Source of the DNA: Yponomeuta sedellus | Lineage: Eukaryota; Arthropoda; Insecta; Lepidoptera; Yponomeutidae | Assembly (NCBI GenBank): GCA_934045075.1 | Contig: OW203738.1 | Coordinates: forward strand, 4,269,487-4,333,486 | Length of the DNA stretch: 64,000 nucleotides | Direction: 5' to 3' | Shown here: in pieces, positions 10,901-22,900 of the stretch | How the letters are laid out: each line of letters starts with the position of its first letter | Numbering within the stretch: the stretch's first letter is position 1 | The notes under the pieces: model-generated | Databases searched by the model: none | Seen by the model: only the letters and a program-made list of their open reading frames with translations | Told to the model about the DNA's origin: nothing | Translations under genes and position numbers: made by a program

Positions 10901-13900
10901 AGTTCACGAGCAGCGCGCCTAGCAACCAGTCACCTGCAGAAGGAAGTTCACGAGCAGCGCGCCTAGCAACCAGTCACCTGCAGAAGGAAGTTCATGAGCA
11001 GCGCGCCTAGCAACCAGTCACCTGCAGAAGGAAGTTCACGAGCAGCGCGCCTAGCAACCAGTCACCTGCAGAAGGAAGTTCACGAGCAGCGCGCCTAGCA
11101 ACCAGTCACCTGCAGAAGGAAGTTCACGAGCAGCGCGCCTAGCAACCAGTCACCTGCAGAAGGAAGTTCACGAGCAGCGCGCCTAGCAACCAGTCACCTG
11201 CAGAAGGAAGTTCACGAGCAGCGCGCCTAGCAACCAGTCACCTGCAGAAGGAAGTTCATGAGCAGCGCGCCTAGCAACCAGTCACCTGCAGAAGGAAGTT
11301 CACGAGCAGCGCGCCTAGCAACCAGTCACCTGCAGAAGGAAGTTCACGAGCAGCGCGCCTAGCAACCAGTCACCTGCAGAAGGAAGTTCACGAGCAGCGC
11401 GCCTAGCAACCAGTCACCTGCAGAAGGAAGTTCACGAGCAGCGCGCCTAGCAACCAGTCACCTGCAGAAGGAAGTTCACGAGCAGCGCGCCTAGCAACCA
11501 GTCACCTGCAGGAGGAAGTCCACGAGCAGCGCGGCGCCGGCGTACAGCGCGAAGGCGCGCACGGCGGGCATGTCGCTGAGAGCGCCCAGGAAGAAACACA
11601 CCGACTCGGAGATCGACGTCAGGAACATCGACGGGCCCACCTGCCCCAGCCTGGCGGGCCATACAGAATGGTTAGTAAGAAATTATTCAACAATCCGACT
11701 GTCGAGGATTAGGTACTAAGCACCAAGCTAGGTACCTTGCAAGAAGTTAAATTGGGAATTTGGGTAGCGTCTGCTTAGCAGTTAATGCTCGGCAGTCGGG
11801 TTGTTGGCTATTATTGACTTAATAGTGTTTTATTTTTTATTTTGTTGGTTGGTATAAAGCTGATGTCATGTACCCTGTGACCCTGTCGATCGATTGAGAT
11901 CTTATTTGTGAAAATCTGACCATTGGGTAAGGAGTTATGAGGAAACATAGAATCGGGCATACATACATACGCACGCGCGTGCCTGCGTGCGTGGGTGCGT
12001 GCGTGCGTATGTGCACCCACGCACGCAGGCACGCACGAGTGTCTTCAACATGGATCCCATTATAACAACTGGCCTATTTTAGATTACGTAGAATTTACGT
12101 GCTCGATACGCTCAGGGACCGTCTCATTAGGTCACCAACCCCTACACTGGCTTGCAGCAGTGTAAAGATGTTCTCAACTCATCAAAAAATGTATGAACTC
12201 CATGATGACAAGCGAAAGTTTGAATTTATTCACCAGCGATTAGCAAAAAAACTTAGGTCGTCCCAATATGCCCAGGGACAGTCTCATTAGGACGCCGTCC
12301 TTCGCGCTGGTTCCTCCTCACCAGTATGAAGATGTTATCAGCTTCAACAGCCATCATCAATAACGGTATGAACCACGATGAGAGCGAAAGGACCAAACTA
12401 GACGACTAGAAAACACTTACGTCCTCCCAATATGCTCCGGGACGGTCTCGTTGGGTCGCCGCCCCTCGCGCTGGTTGGTCTGCACCAGTATGAAGATGTT
12501 GTCGACTCCAACCGCCAGCACCAGAAATGGTATGACCTCCACGATGATGAGCGTCGCCGGGACACCCACGAAGCCGAACATCCCAATGGAGCAGACCACC
12601 GAAGCCAGAACTATCAGGACGCCTGCGGGGGGAAATTATGGTCAAGATGGCCGCTCGACTTACATTCTTCACAGAATATACAACATCTTCCCTTGAAGTT
12701 AACCCAACACCATCCATCCCCTTATAGAAAAGAAACAGCAGCACTAAATGTTTTCCCTACATTCGACTAATGATTTGGCATCTAAGTTATTGATATTGAT
12801 AGAATTTTACATACGTATAGGTAGAACCTATGTATTATGTTTAAGGTGACTTGAGAATAACTGGTCAGAGTTGAGTTTTTTTCCCGCTGCCACATTTCCA
12901 CTACAATACGGCCCGCAGGTAGCGGCTTTCATTGTACATTGACATTCAGCAAACAGAACTTAAATTCTGTACATTCAAATAAAAAAAATATCTAATATAA
13001 TAATAATATAGCATTTATTTCGAACAACTAAGATATAAAAACAAACAAACAAAAGGGTGTTAGTAACAATTATTGTTACTAACACCCTTTTGTTTGTTTG
13101 TTTTTATATGGACCTAAGTTGTTCGTAAGTTGTAAGTTGTCCGTAAGTTTCTAAGTTATATTATTATATAACATATTATTATAAACTTAACAAATATAAA
13201 AACACAATTCCTTAAAACACTCCAAAAATTGCTTATCAAAGTAGTCTGCGGTGAAGATTTTACAAGAAAAAGAGGCTCAAAAGGACTAGTTTCCAGGGCC
13301 GTTAATCTAATATTTAAAAATAAAATACAAGAAAAAGACGTGACCACAGATTAAACAAAACGCGTCTAGGAGTGTTTTAGAGGAGGTATTTTTTAAAATA
13401 AGATCGCTAGTGTATAAAGAAACAAATCTAACAGGCTATAATCAATCTTCCAACTTGTTAATCTGTGAGTTAATCATAACAAACTACGTACTGGATTAGT
13501 GTTAGACGTAGTTAGTTAGTCAGACCTAAGATTTTGCGCACTTAAGTATCATAGTTGGTCCATTGTACGAAGCAAACGTTGATTTATGTTAACACTTCAG
13601 ACACTAGGGTTTCCTTACGATGTTTTCCTTCACAGTTAGTGAGTGGTATTGCTACTTATAACTTCACAAATGTACGTAACTTAGAAAACAAAGTAATTTG
13701 TATTCGAGCCCGGGTTCAAACCCACGACCTCCCGATTAAGAAGCTGGCGTTCTACCGCTCCGCTAGAACAACTTGAGCGTTCTACCGCTCCGCTAGAACA
13801 GCTTGAGCGTTAGACCTAATTGTAGAAGAATGGCCAAGCAAATACTCACCCCCGAGTCCCAAGGTGACTTTGCTGTCAATGAGCAGCCGCGAGCAGGTGG

Positions 13901-16900
13901 TGAAGCGTCCGAGCGAGATGGCGATATAAGCGAACATGATGAAGTAGGACACCAGTATAGTGGACACGTCCGACTGGCTCTCTCTGTCCAACTCGTCCTC
14001 GATGGACCGCTCCGACGTGTAAGCTATGTCCATGAAAGGAGGCATTTCGTGTTCCGTGTAGTTCTTCATGAACTCTATGAAGATCTTCTCCCACTCTAGC
14101 GCAGGTTTCAGCTGCAAGAGGGAAAAAGTGTGTTATATATGTATTTATATAAAATATATTTTTTTTTACTTCCTTCTCCAATATATTGCTCCAGTCCATC
14201 CAAAGGTTGTCTGGAAGATAAGGCCGCCGTCTGTACTCTTAGGTTAAGAAATATCTGTGTAATTTCCTTTTTTTATGTACAATAAAGTTCTCTATCTATC
14301 TATGTATCTATAGTTAGAACCATTAACTAGTTGCCTTAAATGCAGGTTTTCTTTCCAATTTAGATGCTGATTGAACATTTTGTAAATACTCTCACGGTTC
14401 GAATCATAGAAACTTACAAATTACAATCTGACTTTCGATGATGTTTTAATTGACGTTAGTACCAGAAATGGGGGTGTGGTCGATGAATTTGTCGACGTCT
14501 GCGCCACCTAGCGTCTATTTTCTAAGACCAGAAAGAGTATCAATTCAGTAATTGTAATATTAAATATAAAATATAACAGACTTAACTAATAATTACAACA
14601 TTCTGGCAAAAGAATTATAATCAAACGCGTCTTTTACTTGTCGGGCCTATTGCTGACGAGCACTGTGATTATGAGAGCGGTGCCATGAAGAATCGTAGTA
14701 GAAGAACAAATACATTCATTTATCGCCACAAAGATACGTACAAAATGTAAAATAGAAAGTGAAAGTGAAATTGAAATAGAAACTGAAGCTGCCGCGTTAG
14801 AGTCGTGTCGGGTGGCCTCGGGTAGAGTCCACTCGAGGCCACGGCAACTGTAACACTGCCGAAACGTCGGGAAATAAGGTATTGCCTTTCACCTAATAAA
14901 TAATCGCGATTAGACCAGTTTAATATATGAGTATCGCGATGTATGAAGCGCTCGTGGCCTAGCGCGTGACCGTCCCGTGACTACCGCTAGTGGCATTTTT
15001 TCCGAGCGCTTCCGTGCTTCGCAAGGCACGTCAAGCCGTTGGTGCCGGCTGTCATGTAATGGCAGTCGTTAAGCCATGTCGGAGGCCTTACGGGCGGCTT
15101 GATAACTTCTGACAGTAAGGCCCGCCACTGTATTACAATCCTCCACCAACCCGGACTCGGCCCCCGTGGTGGAGTACGGCCTAACCTTCCTGCAACACAG
15201 GAAGAGACCCGTGCCCCAACAGTGGGGACATATAAAGGGTTGATATCGATGAGTATCGCGAATCATTAAGAGGTGCCTACGGTTGAGGAGGTGGTGATGA
15301 ATCGTAGCCAAGCGCACCTTCTCTTTGTCGTGCCTGTTGTTGACTAGGATGGTGATGATGAGGGCGGTGGCCTCGTGGTATCGCGCGGCCTTGGTGATCT
15401 GCTCGCGCGGCGCCAGGAAGCCGCCTAACGCCACGGCCGGAATCACCGGCCCGCCGTAGTTGGCCAGGCAGTCCAGCCCGTACGGGTTCCTGCGGGGGAA
15501 ACCACAGCCACACCACCCCGTTAGCGATCCAATCGGGGCAAAGTATTTTTTTATACAGTTGCTCAAAAAGATAAGGTAAGATAGATAAAAAAAGATAAGA
15601 AAAGTTTTTATGATTCATGCAAATACATATATTTCTAAAAAGAAGCTACTAATTTGTTTCAATATAGGATTTAATGATTTGATTGAATGAGTTAGGTTAG
15701 GTTTCATTTCATCTCAATAAATTTAATTTTTATTTCATATCAATAAAAAAAATCTACTGAAGTCTTGACTGTATTGGCATAGTTCCCTTTGCCTACCAGA
15801 AAGGGTGAAGAAAAAAAATCTCTGCTTATATTCTTTTACGATTAGCGCCATTTTGCAAATATTTTTTCTTTATTAAATTGCTTCTCTATCGACCTTCGGC
15901 TGCGCCTCCGCTCGGGTAGACATTTGTCGAAACTCTTTGCAATGACAGCTTTTTCGCACTTGTAATGAAAAAGAAATATACTATTTCATTTCTTATACTC
16001 GGAAAGTAGTGTTGTTTTGATCTGATTGTTGGGTGGTGTTGCTGAAAATGCTGCTTCCCTCCCTAGTGAGGGAAAAACTCATTCAAATTACTTCCCACCT
16101 AAGGGCAGGAAGGAACTATAAAAATAGAACTACTGTCAGCTGTGAAGAGCTTCACATAAAAAAAAGTAATTAAAAAAAAGTTTTCGAATTACCTCTGTAT
16201 CTTTACACGTAGATCGATAGTGTATCATATGCTAGTGGTATACAATAAAGAATATTTTTATCTCATCTTATTACCCATTCTTTACGCCAAACCAATACTG
16301 GAATAAAAGGAGCCCAAATAAGGAAGCACAGTGTCGCATCAACAAGCCACCCACCTCGAACAAGCGAGCACGGTGTCGAGGTAATTGACGACGATCCCGT
16401 CTTCTTTGCTAGAGTCCTCGAAGGTATCCAGGTCGTTCTGCCACCAGCCCCACACGGACTGTATGGCGCAGTCGCTGGTGGTGACCGGGCCGCGGAACCG
16501 CGACGCGAGCGGCGCGAAGCAGATGTCCTGCAGGCCGGTCGTGTTGCCAAGGGCTGGCAATGAGAATAGACAAAGGTTTATTTTTGAAACTTAATAGATA
16601 CATTTTTCTTGATTTATTATTTCTTAAACTTATTTACGGGATATCCTCCTAAGCCCTGAAAGTAACAGTTACTTCAAGTCTTCTAAAAATACGTAGATTT
16701 TGAAGAATGTTCTTCCTTGTTGTCCAAAAAGTGATGAGGAAAATATTGGACCTGGAAATGGAATTGGATATTGGAATGGACATTTTCCGGACTTCTTTCT
16801 AAATCATGGGGTGTGAATTAAGAAAGTTATTCGTGATGTCCTATTTCTGGTACGCCAGGGCTTAGGAGGTTAAAACAAATGATTATCAGTAAGTAAGAAC

Positions 16901-19900
16901 TTTATTGAATAATAAATAAGATAAGACATTAAAAACTGGGTGGTGTATTTCCATGTTTGTGTTGTCCTTGTCTTAATAAACATAACATAATATTTACATA
17001 CAAGCACATACATTGCTTCTGGCCCCACACTAGGATACCCTGTGTCGTGGGAACCAGAAACAACGACATCGCAAACATGTAAACATCCAAGACCTAGGCT
17101 TTTTTTTGTTCCCAGCCGGGATTCGAACCCGGGACCTCTTGCATGGTAGGCAGACGTGCTACCGCTACGCCACAGAGGTCGTCCATAATACATAAATACA
17201 TATATATTTTGGGACAAGTACGAGTAATTTTATGGTGAGGAAGTTACTATAGTCATTACGATTATAGTTCTAGGGTCACCAGCGGAATTCGAACCCTGTT
17301 TTGGAACCAAAATCAAATCAATAATTCGCACAAAACTATAACTATTCGCGAATTGTTTTCTGAGTCATGACTTCCTTCTTCTCCCAACATACCTTGTTCC
17401 CTCAATATTGGTCATCAATCATCAAACTTAAACGAAGTCGATACCTTGTGACACATCACACTATCACATTACAGCACACTAATATTATAAAGGCTAGAGT
17501 TTGTGAGTGTGTATGTTTGTTACTTCTTCACGTCTAAACGGCTGGAGCGATTTTAATAAAATTTGGTATGGAGTTAGCTGGCACCCTCGACTAACACAGG
17601 CTACGTTTTACTGCGGGAAAATATCCTATTCGATAAACCGCGGAGCACAGGTAGTAAGAGATAGAAACATACTTTTTTTGTTTATCTTACCTTCAATCCT
17701 CTGCTGCAAGCTGAGCACCTCCTTCATGAATGTATCATTGAAAACGGGCCCGAACTCCACGACGCCGGCGGCCGTCTTGTGCTGAATCTTGGGCAGTCCC
17801 TTGGTGCTGATTATGAGCATCTCAGTGCGGTAGAACGGCTCGAAGTGGGAGTCGAAGAAGTCTCTCTCGACACGGGAACGGCTGTTGGGCGCGGCCCACA
17901 GTTCCACTGGGTTTGTGGTCACCTGCATGTATTTGATGCCGTGGCCCAGGGCTATGACGAAGCAGCAACCTGCCGGAGACAGTTGGGTTAAGTGGGTATT
18001 ATTTTAGTGAAAACCTATTTAGAGGCTAAAAATTCCACCCATGCCGGGATTCAAACCCGCGACCTCTGGCTGTCCGTGCCAGCGCTCTTCCAACTGAGCT
18101 AATAGGCGACTCACCAGCATCAGTGAAATTTCGAACCTCTTTACAATACTATTTGTATTACGTACAGGCAGCGACATCTGGCTGAAGTAATTTGCATCAC
18201 TTATTATTTTAGTGTTAAAGTTGTTAAATTTTCGTAAAGCACGTTAACCAGTTAGTACCGGCTGCCGTTGATAGATGGCAGACGTTAAGCCAAGTCAGAG
18301 GCCTTGAAAAGGACTGCTTGAAAACTTCTGACACTAATACCTGCCTCTAGTCTTGCAAGTTTCCACCAATCTAGACTTCGCCCCCGTGGTGGAGTACGTC
18401 CTATACCTTCCTCAGGGAAGTGACTCGTGCCCCATCGGTGGGGTAATAATGTGTTAATTAATTAATGTGTTAACGAAACGGTTGAAGGCAGTGCGGGTTA
18501 CTTTCAAAGTAAGCAGTAGGGAATATAGGGTTGAATAAAAATTGTTAACAGCTTCATATTAAAGGGTGAATTCGCTTGACAAATTTTATGAGGACATTCT
18601 AACAATGATTTAGAAACACATGGCGCTAATTTAAAAATATTTTTTAGCTTCTCAACACTTTATTTATTTTTCGGCCGTCTAGAGAACACAATCCTGACAG
18701 ATCGAGATTGAACGGACGATGTAACTTTGCAGTGATTAAAATTCGGCCAAAGCCTCGGACTCCTCACCACACAGAAGCACCAGCCAAGGTCTGGAAGCCA
18801 TGGCGCAGCCCCACCACCGGAAGAAGTCCTCCAACTTAGTCTCGGTATCAGCGCCCAGCCGCTCGAAGAACGTCGCATGCTCCAGGCCGTCCGGCTGGTC
18901 GATGGCAGTGGGGTTCGATGCCATCTCCTGCTCGTTGTCTGAGGCCACACCTGCTAGGTTGAAATTGGTTTTAGTTTTTTTTACATCTAAGAATGAGCGA
19001 CGAGTTCTTGCGTTTGTACTTCTGGGACACATTTAGCTTTCACACTACTGAATAAAAAACGTATCAACGCATTAACATCCACAGTCCTGACCTTGACAAG
19101 GACAATGGTTTTCTACCACATCATCATTATCAGCCCACTGCTGCCCACTGATGGGTATAGGTATATAATATACATCGAGCTAATTAAACAATTATTGGGA
19201 AATGTCTTTCTCTCACGCGTGTCTTTAGGGCCATTTTCTTTTAAATTTCTCAGTCCTCACATCTCTCTGGGACGAAGAAGGGAAAAACTTGGCTAGAGCT
19301 ACCCTCCTTAGCCATGAACTGAGATAAATGGAAAGCCCTTGTGTCACCCCCAGATTCCACGGAGGAGTAATGGGACCAAAGAAGAAGTCCTCATCTTAAA
19401 AATAACAATAGAAAAACATTCACGAAAAGGATATCAAATCACCGGATAAATATATAAAATTTGATAGACATTTCCTAATAATTGTTATGTCTACTATGTT
19501 ATAACAAGTGGTCTTCAATTTTCCAATACAAAATTAAAGATAAACACAATTAATTTCTTATTCCCAAGGATCATGTGCAAACATGGGAGACGCTGTTGAA
19601 AAACTTTGGGAATCGAACCCGGTATCTTTACGGAACGTTACGGAAATCGTTCATAAGTTGCTTTAGTAATTAACTGAAAAATTTATGCAAGCAATATAAG
19701 CTTCAGCTGAGTTATATTGTGCAGCAAATTTAATAACATAGGGGCAATTTGATGCAGCGTGTTACATGAAGAAGCTGTGAATGTAACTCACAAGATTACT
19801 AAGCCGTAACAGCTTTAATAATTCATAATTTTTGACACTATTTCATCGTAATAAACGTACAAATTTTGATATTGGTTGCAAAATCAAGCAATGCAACATT

Positions 19901-22900
19901 ATTCAATTTGTGACAACCATTTAGGGGCATAAGAATTTACCAAATTTGAGAATTATAAAATGTCAAGAACGACAGAATTAAAATTTACTCTCTTCAATTA
20001 ATTGAACTTTAACCAATTAGTTCCACCACCATACTGAGAGGAATAATTAAATTGTCATGCGTGTCAGTAAACAAATTCCTTTTAGTCAGTAAAAGAAACA
20101 CCATAAAGTCCAAGTTGCTTTGGTCAGTCTTCTTCTTCTAGATTCTCTTCTTGATCTATCTTCTTCAAGATCTCTCCTCTCAGACTTCTTCTTCCAACAA
20201 GGAACTGGTCCAGTCTTTTTATCTCAGGAAAGCGGATGATTTTAACGAATTTGAACCTTAACAGTGTAGAAACAAAGACTTGCCTACCCTACTTCGTGAG
20301 ATAAAATGACTGTACTCAGTTGAAACCACTGTCGCTGGTTGTGTAGCCCAGTCTTTATTTAGTCTCCCAGGTCTCCTTCTTCATGAAATCTTTCCTTGTA
20401 GGATAAGTTGAAGGAGACTGTACTTGTTGGTAAGCATTATATGTCAGAAATACTCCAGCTTCCGTTTCTTAATGATTTAAAATACCTCTGGCCTTTGGTC
20501 ATTATTTGCTCCACCAGCGTCGAAACACGCAGTGTATCATCACCTAAATGAGCCTGTATTCGTCCACTGCCGGACATAGGCCTTCCGTAACATGGCACTT
20601 CTTTCTGTCCTTGGCCACCCTTTCCAACAGCTGGCAGTAATCTGCGTCGTGGGTCCTGGGAGAATGGGTTTCAAAGGCCAGTTTGCCAGTTCGAGGTCTT
20701 CAATCAAGAAAGATTGCACCCCATCGACTATCGGTTCTTTGACAGATGTGACTAGGCATAGTCCTTTTTTATCAACCCATTATGTCCCCACCGGGTGGCA
20801 CGGGTCTCTTCCCTGAGGAATTTATAGGCCATACTCCACCACGGGGGCCAGGTCCGGGTTGGTGGAGGATTGTAAGACAGTGGCGGGCCTTACTGTCAGA
20901 AGTTATCAAGCCGCCCATAAGGCCTCTGACATGGCTTAACGACAGCCATTATATGACAGCCGGCACCAACGGCTTAACGTGCCTTGCGAAGCACGGAAGC
21001 GCTCGGAAAAATGCCACTAGCGGTAGTCACGGGACGCTCACCCATCCCGTACCTGACCGCGCCTGTTATTGCTTAACCCAGTGATTGATTCCAATTACTC
21101 GGTTCGCCTAGGCCACGAGCGCTTCATTAATTTTCAATAATGAATTCCTTTGATAATTGAGTTAACAACGCACAGAAATCCAATAGTAAATTAATTTTCA
21201 ATAATTTTCTACGAGTTGGTGAACTGGCATAAGAAATGAGTCATTTTAGGAAAGTAACAGTTCTATCTATACTATAAACTTTAGGGTTATGGACACCAAT
21301 ATAAGTAGCAAGTTAAAGTGACAGTGGGCTGGTCTCATCTGCCGAAGAACCGTCAGCCGATGCCATGATTCTCGAGTTGACAAACGAACTGACCTGACAC
21401 GTCAGATAATTACATAATATACGCGTATTAACAAGAAAATTATGCGTGAGGGCTCGCTCGTAGTGTCAAACGTTCACGCGTGATCTGCCAAAGCAACTTG
21501 AACCTTACACCGAAGGTAATAAAGTGTGGTACGTACTGGAGCGATGGCTGTGCAGCGGACTGGTCTCCGCTCCGTGGCCGCGCAGCGCTCGCGCCTCGCC
21601 CCACCCGTCTGCCCACACCGCAAGCGTCATGACAAAGGACTCGGGAGCCAGTATCACCGTAAAGGAACTAGTTTCTACTTATGCGCACTACATCCCGAAG
21701 AATTCTTATCGATTCCACATCTATTCAGGTTACAAAGGTCCGGCGTCGTACGTGCGGTACGATTTTAATTTAAAATAATCCATAAACCGTTATCCGGTAC
21801 TACAAAAAGCCACTTTCTTTTATAAAGCGTCTTTGGAGAAAATTACCATCATAAATCTCAATAAACATAGGAGCTCCTTTTGAAAATAGTGACAATAACC
21901 TAGGTCCTAGAGTCTCGTACTTTAAAGCCTTTTTGCCAAAAACGGCCGTTTTATCGGAAATCGATTAAATTTTTAGACTGTAGGTTCTAAAAATGGTTAC
22001 CACAGAAATTGTGATAAGCCGATAACCATTGATGTTAAGTTTTATGACGTTCACTTTTGGAAAAAAAAGACGTACCATAAAACAAGGTTTGATTTTGTTC
22101 CACTAGTGGCGCTAGTGAGCACCAGGTAGCGAGATAGCTTACGAAGTTAGAGATTACTGTACAAGTGCAAAATAAGCCCGTCGCCGTAACGGCCCGTCGT
22201 TAATAAACAATCTTAATCAATAACAATCCGCCAATTGTACAATCTTTACAGGTACAATAAAGAATTTAATAATAATAATAATAATAATAAACTATAATGA
22301 AAATATTAAGGTTCATTATAGTTCATATCGTTCCGCCCGCACGTGGCCAGCCCGTTGCAATTCCTTTAATAATTGAGTTAACAACGCACAGAAATCCATC
22401 AGGGTTTAGTACGCATAATATAGGGACTTAGCGTGGTGCAGCGCAAAACTTTGATATCCTTAAGCCGCCTCTCAAGATACGAAACTGCTCGGGGAAACGA
22501 AACTTTATGTATTAATTTATAAGGGAGAAAGTTGCGGTCACTTGATCCGCCGAGCCGCGGTACTTTCAGGTTCGTCTTGACTAATTAAGGCTGCTTTAGC
22601 ATGTCGTTAATCTCAGTTTAAATGACCAGAAACGGGCGGAAATTCGAACAAGTTTCGAGCGGCACCACGTTTAGTTTGACTGGTGAATTTTGGCACTTAG
22701 GCTGGAACTAAGAACGTCCGAAATAGCTATGGTAGTGCGATCAAAATGTTTGAAGAACTACTAATCAGGACGGTTCTAGTCAGAGCCTTAAGCTAAGTTT
22801 CCCAAGAACGTGGCTGGTTATTGAAGTCCTATCTGACGCTCGTTCAACGATTGCACACACCACATCATTACACGTCGTCAAATAACGGAACCACTTTCCG

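Noticed and set aside
9633..11505. CRISPR-like regular array
   Set aside because: Units are directly tandem with no unique spacers, the genome is animal, and the unit is plainly an NPC1 exon end.
11447..11662. 71-residue minus-strand frame over an NPC1 exon
   Set aside because: Shifted frame of the exon at 11506-11650; the correct frame gives [20 protein letters not shown].
15069..15566. 165-residue minus-strand protein
   Set aside because: It is a fusion by read-through of a true NPC1 exon, its intron start and an R1 repeat.
21524..21778. Host gene or NPC1 exon
   Set aside because: NPC1 exons before and after join perfectly without it, and the translation resembles nothing I know. Listed only as an observation.
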